From Sphingopyxis sp. (lineage in GTDB: Bacteria; Pseudomonadota; Alphaproteobacteria; Sphingomonadales; Sphingomonadaceae): DNA of 64,000 bases. How positions within the stretch are numbered: the stretch's first letter is position 1; each line of letters starts with the position of its first letter. The translations under genes were made by a program, and so were the position numbers. A model generated the notes under the pieces. It searched no databases and had not been told where the DNA came from. It saw only the letters and a program-made list of their open reading frames with translations. Location: positions 186,001-250,000 of the forward strand of contig NZ_JADIZJ010000001.1 of the NCBI RefSeq assembly GCF_016704835.1. Reading direction: 5' to 3'. Of this stretch, positions 19,093 through 28,215 are shown piece after piece.

Positions 19093-20845
19093 TTACTTGT
19101 TTTCATAGACTTTATGGCCACCAATATAGGTTTCTATGGCCTTCATATCTCTGATATTATTGAGAGGAGCGGTCATGAAATTGTCAGAGAGCAGTACGAA
19201 ATCCGCGCTCTTTCCGGGTTCGATCGATCCGATGGCTTGGTCTTCACCGACCATTTTGGCGTAGTTCAGTGTGAACATGCGCAGGATCGCGCCGCGATCG
19301 GTCACGCGTTCACCCGCGCCCATCACGCCGCCCTGGATCGTGTCGCGACTGAGAAAATGATACATCGCCCAAAAGGGGTTTGCGGGGACGACGGGAGCGT
19401 CGGTGCCGCCCGCCACCACGAGCCCGCTGCCCATAAGAGTCCGCAACGGCGTCACATGATTGGCGCGGCTTTCGCCCCAATATTTCCGTAGCGATGGCCC
19501 GGCGAGGTAGAGATGGTCCTGAACCGACAGCATGATATCGAGCTGTTTCATTCGCTCGATTTGCCGCGGATGGACGATGAAGCCATGTTCGATCGTCCAA
19601 CGCCGTCCCTTGAGCGAGGTCGTGGCCGTGGCAGCCTCAAATCCGTCAAGAACCTGATCGACCGCCGCATCGCCCACCGCGTGCGCGGCAACCCGCCAGC
19701 CATCCTTGGCCAGTCGCGTCACTTGCTCGTTGAACTGCGCCGGGGGCGTCGACGATCCCGGAAAACGTGCCATTCTTCCCATAGGGCTCGGCATAAGGCT
19801 CAGAAAGATGCCCGCCCTCAAACCCGCCATCGACGCCGAGCTTCACGCCGCCGATGCGGACCCAATCGTCGCCTTCGTCCTGGCGCAATGCCGATTTGGT
19901 CAGATAGTCGGCGGGGGTTCCGAAAAACCCCGGAGCCGGCAAATAGAAAGTGTAGCGGAGCGTTAGTTTGCCCGCGTCCTTCAGCTCACGCGCCATGCGA
20001 TAGGCTTCGGCTATTGGTCCCTTGGTGTAAAATCCAGGAACACGCACCGCCGTAACGCCAAAGGCGTTCATTGCCGCCTGCGTCCTGATCAAATCATCGG
20101 GCGACATCGGCCTTGGCGGCGGCATCCGAACTAGCGATTTCGCGGCATCGATAATTTCGCCGGTCAGGCGCCCTGTTCCATCGACGCTGATAACGCCGCC
20201 CGGGGGCGATTTGGTTGCCGTCGTAATGCCGAATTCGGTCAGTGCCGCAGAGTTCAGTATTAGGCTGTGACCGCCGCGCGGCAGGATAACCGGCGTGTGC
20301 GGAGCGACGGTGTCGAGCTCCGCCGCGGTCGGAAGGCGCTGCTCCGCGAGTTGGGCCTCGTGCCAATCGAAATTCGCGATGACCATGCCGTCGGCCGGCG
20401 CCACGCGCACAGCCGAGCGCACAGCATCGAGTAATTCGGGGATCGAGCGCACTTTTGACAGGTCGAGACCGGGACCGCCGCCCTCACCGTGGAAATGATC
20501 GTCACCCAAGCCCGGGATGACGAAATTGCCCTCCAGATCGACGCGTCTGGCTCCCAGATCCAAATACTCCTGAATATCCGCCTGCCCGCCGACCGCGACG
20601 AACTTTCCGTCGCGCACGACAAAGGCTGTCGCCATGGCGCCGTTTTCCGCAGCGGTAAAAATGTTGCCGTTCAGATAGACGACGGCTTCCTGCTTCGAGG
20701 AAGTGTCCGTACCGGCGCTCTCGTGAGCCAAAGCCGACCCTACGGGCGCGCAGAATAGAAGGCCGCCGACGATAAGGCGCCGCGCAATCGATCCCGACGC
20801 TAAACTCCCCCTGCTCACCACAGGCTTTGATCTTGCGATTTCCAT
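19093..20845 (-). pseudogene. YtcJ-like amidohydrolase (single frameshift)
   Basis: An exported amidohydrolase-superfamily enzyme of the YtcJ type. From ATG 20845 there is a hydrophobic leader ending SALAHE, then IFTAAENGAMATAFVVRDGKFVAVG, the metal HxH motif in GLGDDHFHG, and VDGGFEGG. After GTFSGIVDAP the protein continues in another frame (AQFNEQVTRLAKDGWRVAAHAVGDAA...DQVLDGF). The switch is at a run of five G at 19742-19746, and one more base restores a continuous protein of about 583 residues. Relatives hydrolyse N-substituted formamides and other amides. It heads the TonB-receptor/esterase operon. Confidence 0.8.
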
Positions 20846-21032
20846 CACGTTTCTCACGGTCGATTGCAACTCGCTCTGGCACTCGCTGGGACTATCCCGA
20901 ACGTAATAAAATTACGTAGAATGCGACCTCTTTGGTAATGAAGAGGCGTGTTTGAGCGAGCCTGCTATCCGAAACGCGAGATTCGGGGCGCGACTGTCCA
21001 GTTTTCGCAGATTTCCACCCGCGGCATGACAA
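20846..21032. promoter_or_regulatory. Promoter region of amidohydrolase operon with CTATCC-like motifs
   Basis: This AT-richer stretch separates the ferredoxin reductase stop from the amidohydrolase start. It contains ACTATCCCGA at 20891-20900, GCTATCCGAAA near 20964 and ACTGTCCAGTT at 20993-21003. All three resemble the two direct repeats upstream of the oxygenase gene (24443-24453 and 24472-24482). A shared AraC-type regulator is possible, but the motifs are short. Confidence 0.35.
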
Positions 21033-22271
21033 TTATGCGGAGATCATGCTCACGTCGGCCAGCGCACACACGCTATCCGCCCATTTGGCAGGGTCCAGTG
21101 TCTGGCTGCCGCCGATAGCCTTTCGCACGACGCGTAACTCACGCGGCGCGTTTGCCGAAACGGCGCCAAGCGTTTCTCCAGCCTCGCCCAAGACGAGCCA
21201 GCAGCATGGCCCGTGCTGCGCGTCGCCGCGGGCCACAACCAGCGCGCCGCGCTCTGGATGGCCTAAAATCTGAAGATTGACGTCGAACTGATCCGACCAA
21301 GCCCACGGGACATCGCCGTATGTCACATTCTGGCCCAGCGCCGCCTTCGCCGCAACGATCGCCTGATTCTGGGCGTTGGCCCAGGATTCCAGCCGGCGGT
21401 AGCCGCCCGCCTGCGCACAAGGGTGGCTGGTCACATCGCCCGCTGCATAAATATGGGGATCTGACGTCCTGCATTGATCATCGACCATGATGCCGTCTGC
21501 GATTTTAATGCCGGCTGCTTCGGCAAGGTCGGTTGCCGGCACGATACCGATACCGATCACCAGTTGATCGACGCGAACAGTACCGGCATTGCTATTCACG
21601 ACGACGACGTCGTCGCGCACCTCAATCGATTCGATCGAAACGCTGACGCGAATATCGACGCCCTCGCGTTGGTGGAGGCGCGCGAGATATTCGGACACCT
21701 GCTGCGGAACCGACCGTGCGCACAGCCGCGGGCCGGCTTCCAATACCGTCACGTCGGCGCCCTGTCCGCGCGCAGTCGCCGCAACTTCAAGCCCGATCCA
21801 ACCGCCACCAACGACCGCCATGGACTGGCAATTTCCCATCGCAGTCTTCAACCGCAGCGCGTCGTCGATCGTGCGAATATAGTGGACACGTTCGGACGGC
21901 GTGGACCCGACCGATGGCAGGATCCGCGCCCGGCTACCCATTGTCAGGAACAATGTGTCATAGGCCACCGAGCGCTCGCTCGCACATCGAACGGTGCGTC
22001 GCCGGGTGTCGATTGCGACGACAGATTCACCGACCACCAGGTCGATCTGGTCAAGGCTGGCCTGGTCCCGCGCTAGCAACACTGCCTCAGCGATACTGGT
22101 CCCACCGCTGAGGATCGATTTCGACAAAGGCGGCCGCTCATAGGGTGGATGATCCTCGTCGCCGATCATCACGATGCGCCCAGAAAAACCTTCGGCACGA
22201 AGCGTTCGTGCAACCCATGCTCCCGCTTGGCCCGCCCCGACGATAACGAAGCAGCGATCGTCGACCGACAT
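21033..22271 (-). CDS. FAD-dependent ferredoxin reductase of the ring-hydroxylating oxygenase
   Basis: A 412-residue NADH:ferredoxin oxidoreductase of the class that includes AndAa and BphA4. It has the FAD-binding GAGQAGAWVARTLR motif near residue 11, the NADH-binding GGGWIGLEVAATARGQGADVT motif near the middle, and the YAAGDVTSHP FAD motif. It begins 3 bases after the Rieske ferredoxin stop and is the last gene of the four-gene oxygenase cluster. It should pass electrons from NADH to that ferredoxin. The C-terminal reductase domain is complete. Confidence 0.88.
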   Translation of the reverse strand: MSVDDRCFVIVGAGQAGAWVARTLRAEGFSGRIVMIGDEDHPPYERPPLSKSILSGGTSIAEAVLLARDQASLDQIDLVVGESVVAIDTRRRTVRCASERSVAYDTLFLTMGSRARILPSVGSTPSERVHYIRTIDDALRLKTAMGNCQSMAVVGGGWIGLEVAATARGQGADVTVLEAGPRLCARSVPQQVSEYLARLHQREGVDIRVSVSIESIEVRDDVVVVNSNAGTVRVDQLVIGIGIVPATDLAEAAGIKIADGIMVDDQCRTSDPHIYAAGDVTSHPCAQAGGYRRLESWANAQNQAIVAAKAALGQNVTYGDVPWAWSDQFDVNLQILGHPERGALVVARGDAQHGPCCWLVLGEAGETLGAVSANAPRELRVVRKAIGGSQTLDPAKWADSVCALADVSMISA

Positions 22272-22274
22272 GGA

Positions 22275-22595
22275 TCAAAGCTCGACTTCGATGCGTGCCC
22301 CGACCAGGCGAACGGGAAAGCTGCGCACCGCTTCGGTGATGGGCGCGGACCTGGGCTTGCCGCTGCAAATTTCGATCAACCCCTGGTGCAGGGGACATTC
22401 GACGCAGCCGTCCTCAATAAACCCTTCAGACAGCCGCGCCTGGCCGTGGGAGCATAAATCATGCAGGGCGAATATTTCGCCTTCCACACGAAAGAGCGCG
22501 ATCGGCACTCCTTCCGCCGATGCGGCGAAGGGCTCGTCATCGGCGACATCGTCGACGGCAGCGACATCAATCCATCGGGCCATTTGCTGATCCAT
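22275..22595 (-). CDS. Rieske [2Fe-2S] ferredoxin component
   Basis: A small Rieske ferredoxin of about 106 residues. The start at ATG 22595 lies one base after the beta-subunit stop, so I prefer it to the longer frame from 22628. The Rieske ligands are C48 and H50 (LCSHG) and C67 and H70 (CPLHQG). It should carry electrons from the reductase to the terminal oxygenase. Its separate existence makes this a three-component (class II/III style) system like AndA of Burkholderia, rather than the two-component AntABC or BenABC type. Confidence 0.88.
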   Translation of the reverse strand: MDQQMARWIDVAAVDDVADDEPFAASAEGVPIALFRVEGEIFALHDLCSHGQARLSEGFIEDGCVECPLHQGLIEICSGKPRSAPITEAVRSFPVRLVGARIEVEL

Positions 22596-22596
22596 C

Positions 22597-23070
22597 CTAG
22601 ATCGGGATCGCGAGCAAGGTCTGGACACGCGAAGTGTCGAAAATGACCCGCTTTGCCTTGAAGCGCCAGCCCGCCTCCGTCTTCACGACATGGTCGTGAT
22701 AACGCCCCGTCTGATACACCGTCGATTCCCCGGCTTGGCTCGTGTTGATCACCAGATAGCTCGATTCCATCCGGACGCCGTCGTCACTGGCTTGCTTGAT
22801 CGTCAGGCCCGATACGAAATGACGATAGACCGCGGGTTGAAAGATGTTCGCGTTGCGCAGGGACACGATGCGATCAAGCAACATGCGCTTGTTGTCGCAC
22901 AGGATTACGGGTGCCGGCAGGCCGAGATCCACATTCTCCTTGGGAATGATTTCATAAAGGCAATCATCGACAAACATTTCCGGCCAGCGCTCAAGCGCAT
23001 CGGTATCCAGGTTGGAGATATATTCGTCCTGCAATGCCATCATTTCGTGGCGCAGTTGCCAATCGGTCAT
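22597..23070 (-). CDS. Aromatic-ring-hydroxylating dioxygenase beta subunit
   Basis: A 157-residue small subunit with the SnoaL/NTF2-like fold typical of dioxygenase beta subunits (FVDDCLYEIIPKEN, YRHFVSG, TVYQTGRYHDHVVKTEAGWRFKAKRVIFDTSR). Its ATG overlaps the alpha-subunit stop in ATGA, which indicates translational coupling. Relatives pair with AndAc, NagG and salicylate-hydroxylase large subunits. It has a structural role in the alpha3beta3 enzyme and no catalytic residues of its own. Confidence 0.88.
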   Translation of the reverse strand: MTDWQLRHEMMALQDEYISNLDTDALERWPEMFVDDCLYEIIPKENVDLGLPAPVILCDNKRMLLDRIVSLRNANIFQPAVYRHFVSGLTIKQASDDGVRMESSYLVINTSQAGESTVYQTGRYHDHVVKTEAGWRFKAKRVIFDTSRVQTLLAIPI

Positions 23071-24377
23071 GCGCTTTCCTCCGCAGTCGAAAACTCGTCG
23101 AACGCCATGAGCTTTTGATACCCTTTCCAGAAACTGCGGATCAAATTCTCGGTGATAAGCGTGTTGTCCTGATCAGGCGCATCGCGCGCCATATCGATTA
23201 CCGACGTCGCTTGGGAATCGCGGATGGTACCCTGCTGCACCAACTCGGTCGCCTCAGTGTCCTCCATCGAAATATATCCCGCCGGCCCGACCAGATTGGC
23301 CTGCTTGATCCGCAGCGCTCGCATTTCGGCGGTGTCATCGGCATAGCCAAAGAAATGGAAGATCAGTTCGAAGCTGTCCGGCCCTTTCGGCAAGACCTGC
23401 CGCGCAACCAACGTGTTGTGGATTTGCTGGATGACGAGTTGTGGAAAGATCGGCTGGATATGGTTGGTCGCAACGATGTCGAACTCGGGTACCAGCGCGA
23501 GGATGCTGTCATCCTGCAGGTGAAAGCCTTCATCATAGGACCTGATATTCTGCTCTTTGTAGCTGGCGGACGTTTTGTCCGTGTCATCCGCCTTTTCATC
23601 TTCCTTGATCGCAAGGATGATACTGTGCAGCCCATCCTTGCCATCGGTCACGCATTTGGCGCGCATACCCACGCGAAAAATATTGAACGTGGTATGAAAG
23701 AGATGCAGCAGGCTGGCGTGATAAGGGTCTTTCACATTCTCATAATATAGCTTCCAGTTCGACTTCGAGAACTGGCGCGTGCAGCCAAGATACTCGACCG
23801 GCTTGCAAAATATCCGATCGACATAAGGCCGCATGACCGGGCCAATATACTCGGCAAGCGGCTCGACGCTGTCGCTGAAGGTCGCAAAAACAAGGCCATT
23901 GTAGCTCTCGACGCGCAGCTGGCGAAGCCCATTGTCCTTCGGGTTAAATTCGGATGGCATGCCCGCCATTCCCTTTTGCCCGCGTCGGAAGGGGACACCA
24001 AGCAGGTTGCCGCGCGTGTCATAGCTCCATTGATGATAGACACAGTTGTGCGACGAAGCATTGCCGCGCGCCAGCCGGCAAACCACGGCGCCACGATGGG
24101 CGCAGCGATTGACCCATGCGGCCAACCCGCCATCCTCGGTGCGCGTCATGACCACGGGCGTGTCGCCAACGAAGGTACTCTTGAAATCGCCGGAATTCTT
24201 GATCTCGGCCTCAAGGCCCAGAAAATTCCAGGTGTGGCCGCGATAGATGCGCTCTTGCTCGCGCTCATAAATCGCCTGCGAACTGAAGACCGCATAGGGT
24301 ACGCGCGATCCGTCCTCGCGAGGAAAATGCGCGAGCGGTTCGATCTTTCCGCCTGATGAATGCAATGTTTCGGACAT
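23067..24377 (-). CDS. Ring-hydroxylating oxygenase alpha subunit (anthranilate/salicylate group)
   Basis: A 436-residue terminal oxygenase large subunit. The Rieske cluster is bound by C92, H94, C112 and H115 (NRCAHRG and CVYHQW). The mononuclear iron site follows ENVKDPYHASLLH, with D217, H220 and H225. This motif groups it with anthranilate 1,2-dioxygenase AndAc and the salicylate hydroxylases AhdA1c and NagG. Because a complete catechol ortho-cleavage pathway and an AraC regulator follow, I favour an enzyme that yields catechol: anthranilate 1,2-dioxygenase or salicylate 1-hydroxylase. The sequence alone does not settle which. Confidence 0.85.
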   Translation of the reverse strand: MSETLHSSGGKIEPLAHFPREDGSRVPYAVFSSQAIYEREQERIYRGHTWNFLGLEAEIKNSGDFKSTFVGDTPVVMTRTEDGGLAAWVNRCAHRGAVVCRLARGNASSHNCVYHQWSYDTRGNLLGVPFRRGQKGMAGMPSEFNPKDNGLRQLRVESYNGLVFATFSDSVEPLAEYIGPVMRPYVDRIFCKPVEYLGCTRQFSKSNWKLYYENVKDPYHASLLHLFHTTFNIFRVGMRAKCVTDGKDGLHSIILAIKEDEKADDTDKTSASYKEQNIRSYDEGFHLQDDSILALVPEFDIVATNHIQPIFPQLVIQQIHNTLVARQVLPKGPDSFELIFHFFGYADDTAEMRALRIKQANLVGPAGYISMEDTEATELVQQGTIRDSQATSVIDMARDAPDQDNTLITENLIRSFWKGYQKLMAFDEFSTAEESA

Positions 24378-24442
24378 GTCGCAAGTACCTCGATCACTTT
24401 TGATTGCGTGAGGCTCAGGCTAACCTATGGATACTGGGCCGC

Positions 24443-24482
24443 ACTATCCAGTTCTGACTTTCGACTGCTTGACTATCCGGTT
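24443..24482. promoter_or_regulatory. Direct repeats upstream of oxygenase operon (possible AraC sites)
   Basis: ACTATCCAGTT at 24443-24453 and ACTATCCGGTT at 24472-24482 match at 10 of 11 positions and lie 29 bases apart. They are 66-105 bases upstream of the alpha-subunit ATG and just downstream of the AraC-family gene. Direct half-sites are the usual layout for AraC/XylS activators. The assignment is inference. Confidence 0.4.
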
Positions 24483-24552
24483 CCGGTAAGATTCCGCCTC
24501 GCACCTTCGAAATCGCACGTCAGCGCCCGTGGGACGGAGCGGGACTATGAGG

Positions 24553-25536
24553 TCAGCGGAAGCGCTGCGCGCGGTTGCGTGCCAGCGTTTCAGACGGTGC
24601 CTCGCCATAACGCTGGCCATAATATTGGGAAAATCGACCGAAGTGCGTGAACCCGCAATCGAGCGCGACATTTGTCACCGATGTTCCGCCGACGCCCTGC
24701 GCCAACAAGGCACGGGCGCGATCCAGCCGCAGATCACGCAGGTAACGCATCGGACTTGTGCCGCGAAACCGCTGGAAGGACAGCAGCAAGGTGCGCGCCG
24801 GAACGCCAATAGCCTGGGCAATATCCTCAAGCCGCAGCGGTTCTTCGCTGTTTTCTTTCAAGTACCGTTCGGCTCGTGTCACCACGGCGGGCGCGACCCC
24901 TTTGCCCGGAGCATCCTTCATCCCCTGACCAGCGATCAAAAGATGCAGCAAAAGCTGCTCATAGGATCGCGCCACCGAATCATGCGCCTGAATGAAACCA
25001 ATCGTCGCTGGGACGGCCAGCAGGTCGCGGATCGTCACCAGCCAAGGCTGTAACTTCGGGTTCGATAAATCGATCACGCTGTTCAGCCGCGACGATGACG
25101 CACCCGTCTGCGTTCGCCATGTCTCCGCATCGACCCGCATGACAAATTGTTCGCAATCGGCCGAAAACTCGCCGCGGAGCGGAGCCCCGGCCGGCAAATA
25201 ATAGCCTCGGCGCGGATCGATATCGATCGCCTCGCCGTTGTCGGCCTGAATTCGGGCGCTACCCGAAAGGCAGCATAATATAAGGTGATAGCCGTCGATA
25301 GCCTCGACATTGACGCGCATGTGGCCAAACTTGATCGCTCCGATACCCATGCCGGGCAAACGCAGAAAATCCATATGAGCCCGCAAATTTGTCATGCTGC
25401 CAACCGGCACCAGATCATGCGGTTGCATCACGCGCGAGATCATTTCCCGCGTTTCATCGACATCGGTCGATTCAAAGAGACGACATGCCGCCAATGGCGA
25501 GCGCTGTTGATGTAGTGAGAGATTGCCGGTCATCAT
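24553..25536 (-). CDS. AraC-family transcriptional regulator
   Basis: A regulator of about 327 residues with an N-terminal AraC-binding-like sensor domain and a C-terminal double helix-turn-helix (LEDIAQAIGVPARTLLLSFQRF, PMRYLRDLRLDRARALLA, VTNVALDCGFTHFGRFSQYY). Three ATGs lie close together (25542, 25536, 25533); GGGG at 25543-25546 best fits 25536 or 25533. This domain layout is the one seen in AndR, BenR and similar activators of aromatic oxygenase operons. It lies between pcaD and the oxygenase alpha subunit on the same strand, and most likely activates the oxygenase genes. Confidence 0.88.
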   Translation of the reverse strand: MMTGNLSLHQQRSPLAACRLFESTDVDETREMISRVMQPHDLVPVGSMTNLRAHMDFLRLPGMGIGAIKFGHMRVNVEAIDGYHLILCCLSGSARIQADNGEAIDIDPRRGYYLPAGAPLRGEFSADCEQFVMRVDAETWRTQTGASSSRLNSVIDLSNPKLQPWLVTIRDLLAVPATIGFIQAHDSVARSYEQLLLHLLIAGQGMKDAPGKGVAPAVVTRAERYLKENSEEPLRLEDIAQAIGVPARTLLLSFQRFRGTSPMRYLRDLRLDRARALLAQGVGGTSVTNVALDCGFTHFGRFSQYYGQRYGEAPSETLARNRAQRFR

Positions 25537-25571
25537 CGTCATCCCCTTCGGCCCGTGGGCCGACATTCAAT

Positions 25572-26372
25572 CTAGCAGACTATGCTCTTCATCACGAACT
25601 CCAAAACCGCGTCGGCAAAGAGGGCGGGTTGTTCAATATTCGACAAATGTGCAGCATCGAGCGTCACCAGGCTGGCGTCGGGCAATAGTCGCATCATGAT
25701 GTCGGCATGTTCGGGAGGCGTAGCGGGATCCTGCAAACCTGCAATGACGAGCGCGGCCTTACGGACCAGAGGCAAAACGGGGCGCATGTCCATGTCCCGG
25801 ATAGCGGCGCAGCATCCTGCGTAGCCAAGCGGATCGGTTCGCAGCAACATGTCGCAGACTTCGGCAATTTCGTCCGGCGCGCGCGCGCGGTATGTCGGCG
25901 TGAACCAGCGTTCGATCACCGCCTGAGCGACGGCAGTCATACCCTGTTCGCGTACCAGTTCGATGCGCGACTGCCAGCCCGACGGCGGCCCCATGCTGGC
26001 CGAGGTGTTGCATAATATCAGCCGGTCGATCCGCTCGGGGGCGCGAAAACCGAGCCACTGACCGACCATGCCGCCCATCGACAACCCGCAAAAATGCACC
26101 TTGTCGAAACCCAGGCCATCCAGGATCTCGACGACATCGCGCCCCAGCCGATCCATGGAATAGCCACCGGCGGGCGCATCCGACGCGCCATGCCCGCGGC
26201 TGTCATACCGTAGCACGCGAAAATTCTCGGCAAAGGCGGGCAGCTGGGGTTTCCACATTTCCATTGTGGTCCCCAGCGAGTTGGACAGCATCAAGATCGG
26301 CCGCCCTTCCCTGCCGTCCAGCCGATAGGCGATCCGGCAACCGTCACCGGTCGTTATGTACCTCTGCTCCAT
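25572..26372 (-). CDS. pcaD: 3-oxoadipate enol-lactonase
   Basis: An alpha/beta hydrolase of 266 residues when started at ATG 26372, which overlaps the pcaF stop as ATGA. It has the oxyanion stretch LSNSLGT, the nucleophile Ser in CGLSMGGMVGQW, the Asp in GLQDPATPP and the His in DAAHLSNIEQP. It hydrolyses 3-oxoadipate enol-lactone to 3-oxoadipate, the step that joins the catechol and protocatechuate branches. It is the last gene of the cat-pca operon. The identity is well supported by motifs and context. Confidence 0.92.
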   Translation of the reverse strand: MEQRYITTGDGCRIAYRLDGREGRPILMLSNSLGTTMEMWKPQLPAFAENFRVLRYDSRGHGASDAPAGGYSMDRLGRDVVEILDGLGFDKVHFCGLSMGGMVGQWLGFRAPERIDRLILCNTSASMGPPSGWQSRIELVREQGMTAVAQAVIERWFTPTYRARAPDEIAEVCDMLLRTDPLGYAGCCAAIRDMDMRPVLPLVRKAALVIAGLQDPATPPEHADIMMRLLPDASLVTLDAAHLSNIEQPALFADAVLEFVMKSIVC

Positions 26373-27571
26373 CAAACCCGCTCCACCGCGATCGCGACGC
26401 CCTGGCCGACGCCGACGCACATTGTTACCAAGGCGCGCCTCCCGCCTCTGGCTTCAAGCGCATGAACGGCCGTCATGATCAGGCGGGCGCCCGACATTCC
26501 AAGTGGGTGGCCCAGCGCGATAGCGCCGCCATGCGGATTGACATGGTTGGCAGCCGGATCGACCCCCAGCGTCCGCAAACAGGCGATGACTTGGGCGGCG
26601 AAAGCCTCGTTGATCTCGATAATGTCGAAGTCACCGATCCCGAGACCAAGACGTTCGAGCAATTTGCGCACCGCTGGCACAGGTCCAACGCCCATCAAAT
26701 CCGGCGATACGCCCGCGGTCGCCATGCCCAATATCCGGCCGCGCGGGGTCAGCATATGGCGCAACGCTGCATCTTCGGAGGCCACGAACATAGCCGCGGC
26801 GCCGTCGTTGACCCCCGATGCATTGCCCGCCGTGACCGTACCATCGCTGCGCACTATGGGTTTGAGACTGGCCAGCTTGGCGAGCGAGGTTTCGGGGCGG
26901 GGATGTTCGTCGTCACGAAAGCGGGTCAAACCACCCTTCTTGTCCGCGATTTCGACGGGTACAATCTCTGCGACAAGAAAGTCGCGCGCCGCCGCAGTCC
27001 GTTGTTGGCTTTGCAGCGCGAACGCGTCCTGTGCGTCGCGGCTCACGTCATAAGCCTGTGCTACATTTTCAGCGGTTTCCGGCATCGAGGCCGTGCCATA
27101 TTCATGCTGCAGGCGCGGATTGACGAACCTCCACCCGATGGTCGTGTCTTCGATGTGTGCCGCGCGCGAAAAGGGAGCGGCAGCCTTAGCAAGCACAAAA
27201 GGCGCCCGGGTCATGCTTTCGGCACCGCCCGCAATCGCCAGATCGATCTCGCCGCTGATGATCGCACGGGCCGCAGTGCCAACCGCGTCGGCGCCCGATG
27301 CACACAGGCGATTGATCGTCGAACCCGGCACCGTATCGGGCAGCCCGGCCAAGAGTGCGGCCATGCGCGCGACATTGCGATTGTCTTCTCCCGCCTGATT
27401 GGCTCCGCCGAGAATGACTTCGTCAATATCGACCGGGTCGAGCGCGGGATTGCGCGCGATCAACGCGCGGATCGGGTGCGCCGCAAGATCATCGGCACGC
27501 ACACCTGCCAACGCACGGCCAAAAGCCCCGATGGGTGTGCGAACGGCGTCACAGATGAATGCCGATCTCAT
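26372..27571 (-). CDS. pcaF: 3-oxoadipyl-CoA thiolase
   Basis: A 399-residue thiolase. The acyl-accepting Cys lies in NRLCASGADAV, and the His and second Cys of the active site lie in NPHGGAIALGHPLG and VTMCVGVGQG. It cleaves 3-oxoadipyl-CoA with CoA to succinyl-CoA and acetyl-CoA, the last step of the beta-ketoadipate pathway. It overlaps pcaJ upstream by four bases and pcaD downstream by three, so the operon is tightly coupled. A generic acetyl-CoA acetyltransferase is the alternative, but the context makes pcaF far more likely. Confidence 0.93.
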   Translation of the reverse strand: MRSAFICDAVRTPIGAFGRALAGVRADDLAAHPIRALIARNPALDPVDIDEVILGGANQAGEDNRNVARMAALLAGLPDTVPGSTINRLCASGADAVGTAARAIISGEIDLAIAGGAESMTRAPFVLAKAAAPFSRAAHIEDTTIGWRFVNPRLQHEYGTASMPETAENVAQAYDVSRDAQDAFALQSQQRTAAARDFLVAEIVPVEIADKKGGLTRFRDDEHPRPETSLAKLASLKPIVRSDGTVTAGNASGVNDGAAAMFVASEDAALRHMLTPRGRILGMATAGVSPDLMGVGPVPAVRKLLERLGLGIGDFDIIEINEAFAAQVIACLRTLGVDPAANHVNPHGGAIALGHPLGMSGARLIMTAVHALEARGGRRALVTMCVGVGQGVAIAVERV

Positions 27572-28215
27572 TCTGCCAAACCCATCTGAAAGGCCGCCTC
27601 TGTGGACGCATGAACATCATCGAGCGACACGCCCGGCGCCAGTTCGATCAGCGTCAAACCGCCGCCACGCTTGTCGCATTGGAAGACCGCCAGATCGGTG
27701 ATGATCAGGTCGACAACCCGCGTCCCGGTCAAAGGCAGGCTGCACCGCTTCAGAATTTTGGGCGCGCCCGACTTGTTCACATGGTCCATGATGACGACGA
27801 CACGGCGTACCCCGGCGACCAGATCCATCGCGCCCCCCATGCCTTTCACCATTTTTCCCGGGATCGTCCAATTGGCGATATCGCCATTCTCGGCGACCTC
27901 CATGGCTCCCAATATGGTGAGATCGATATGCCCGCCCCGGATCATGGCGAAACTGTCTGCGGACGAAAAAAAGCTTGATGTCGCCAGCTGGGTGATCGTC
28001 TGTTTGCCGGCGTTGATCAGATCGGGATCGGCCTCGCCTTCATAAGGGAAAGGCCCCATTCCCAGCATGCCATTCTCGCTTTGCAGCGTAACGCGCACAT
28101 CGGCCGGAATATGGTTGGCCACCAGCGTTGGGATGCCGATGCCCAGATTGACGTAATAGCCGTCCTTCAGCTCCTTTGCAGCGCGTGCCGCCATTTCATC
28201 GCGTGTCCAAGGCAT
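27568..28215 (-). CDS. pcaJ: 3-oxoadipate CoA-transferase subunit B
   Basis: A 215-residue beta subunit of a class I CoA-transferase. The catalytic Glu is in SENGMLGMGP. The glycine-rich NLGIGIPTLVANHIP and the IRGGHIDLTILGAMEV stretch are standard for SCOT-type beta subunits. It starts at ATG 28215, touching the end of pcaI, and its stop overlaps pcaF. With PcaI it moves CoA from succinyl-CoA to 3-oxoadipate. Confidence 0.93.
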   Translation of the reverse strand: MPWTRDEMAARAAKELKDGYYVNLGIGIPTLVANHIPADVRVTLQSENGMLGMGPFPYEGEADPDLINAGKQTITQLATSSFFSSADSFAMIRGGHIDLTILGAMEVAENGDIANWTIPGKMVKGMGGAMDLVAGVRRVVVIMDHVNKSGAPKILKRCSLPLTGTRVVDLIITDLAVFQCDKRGGGLTLIELAPGVSLDDVHASTEAAFQMGLAE

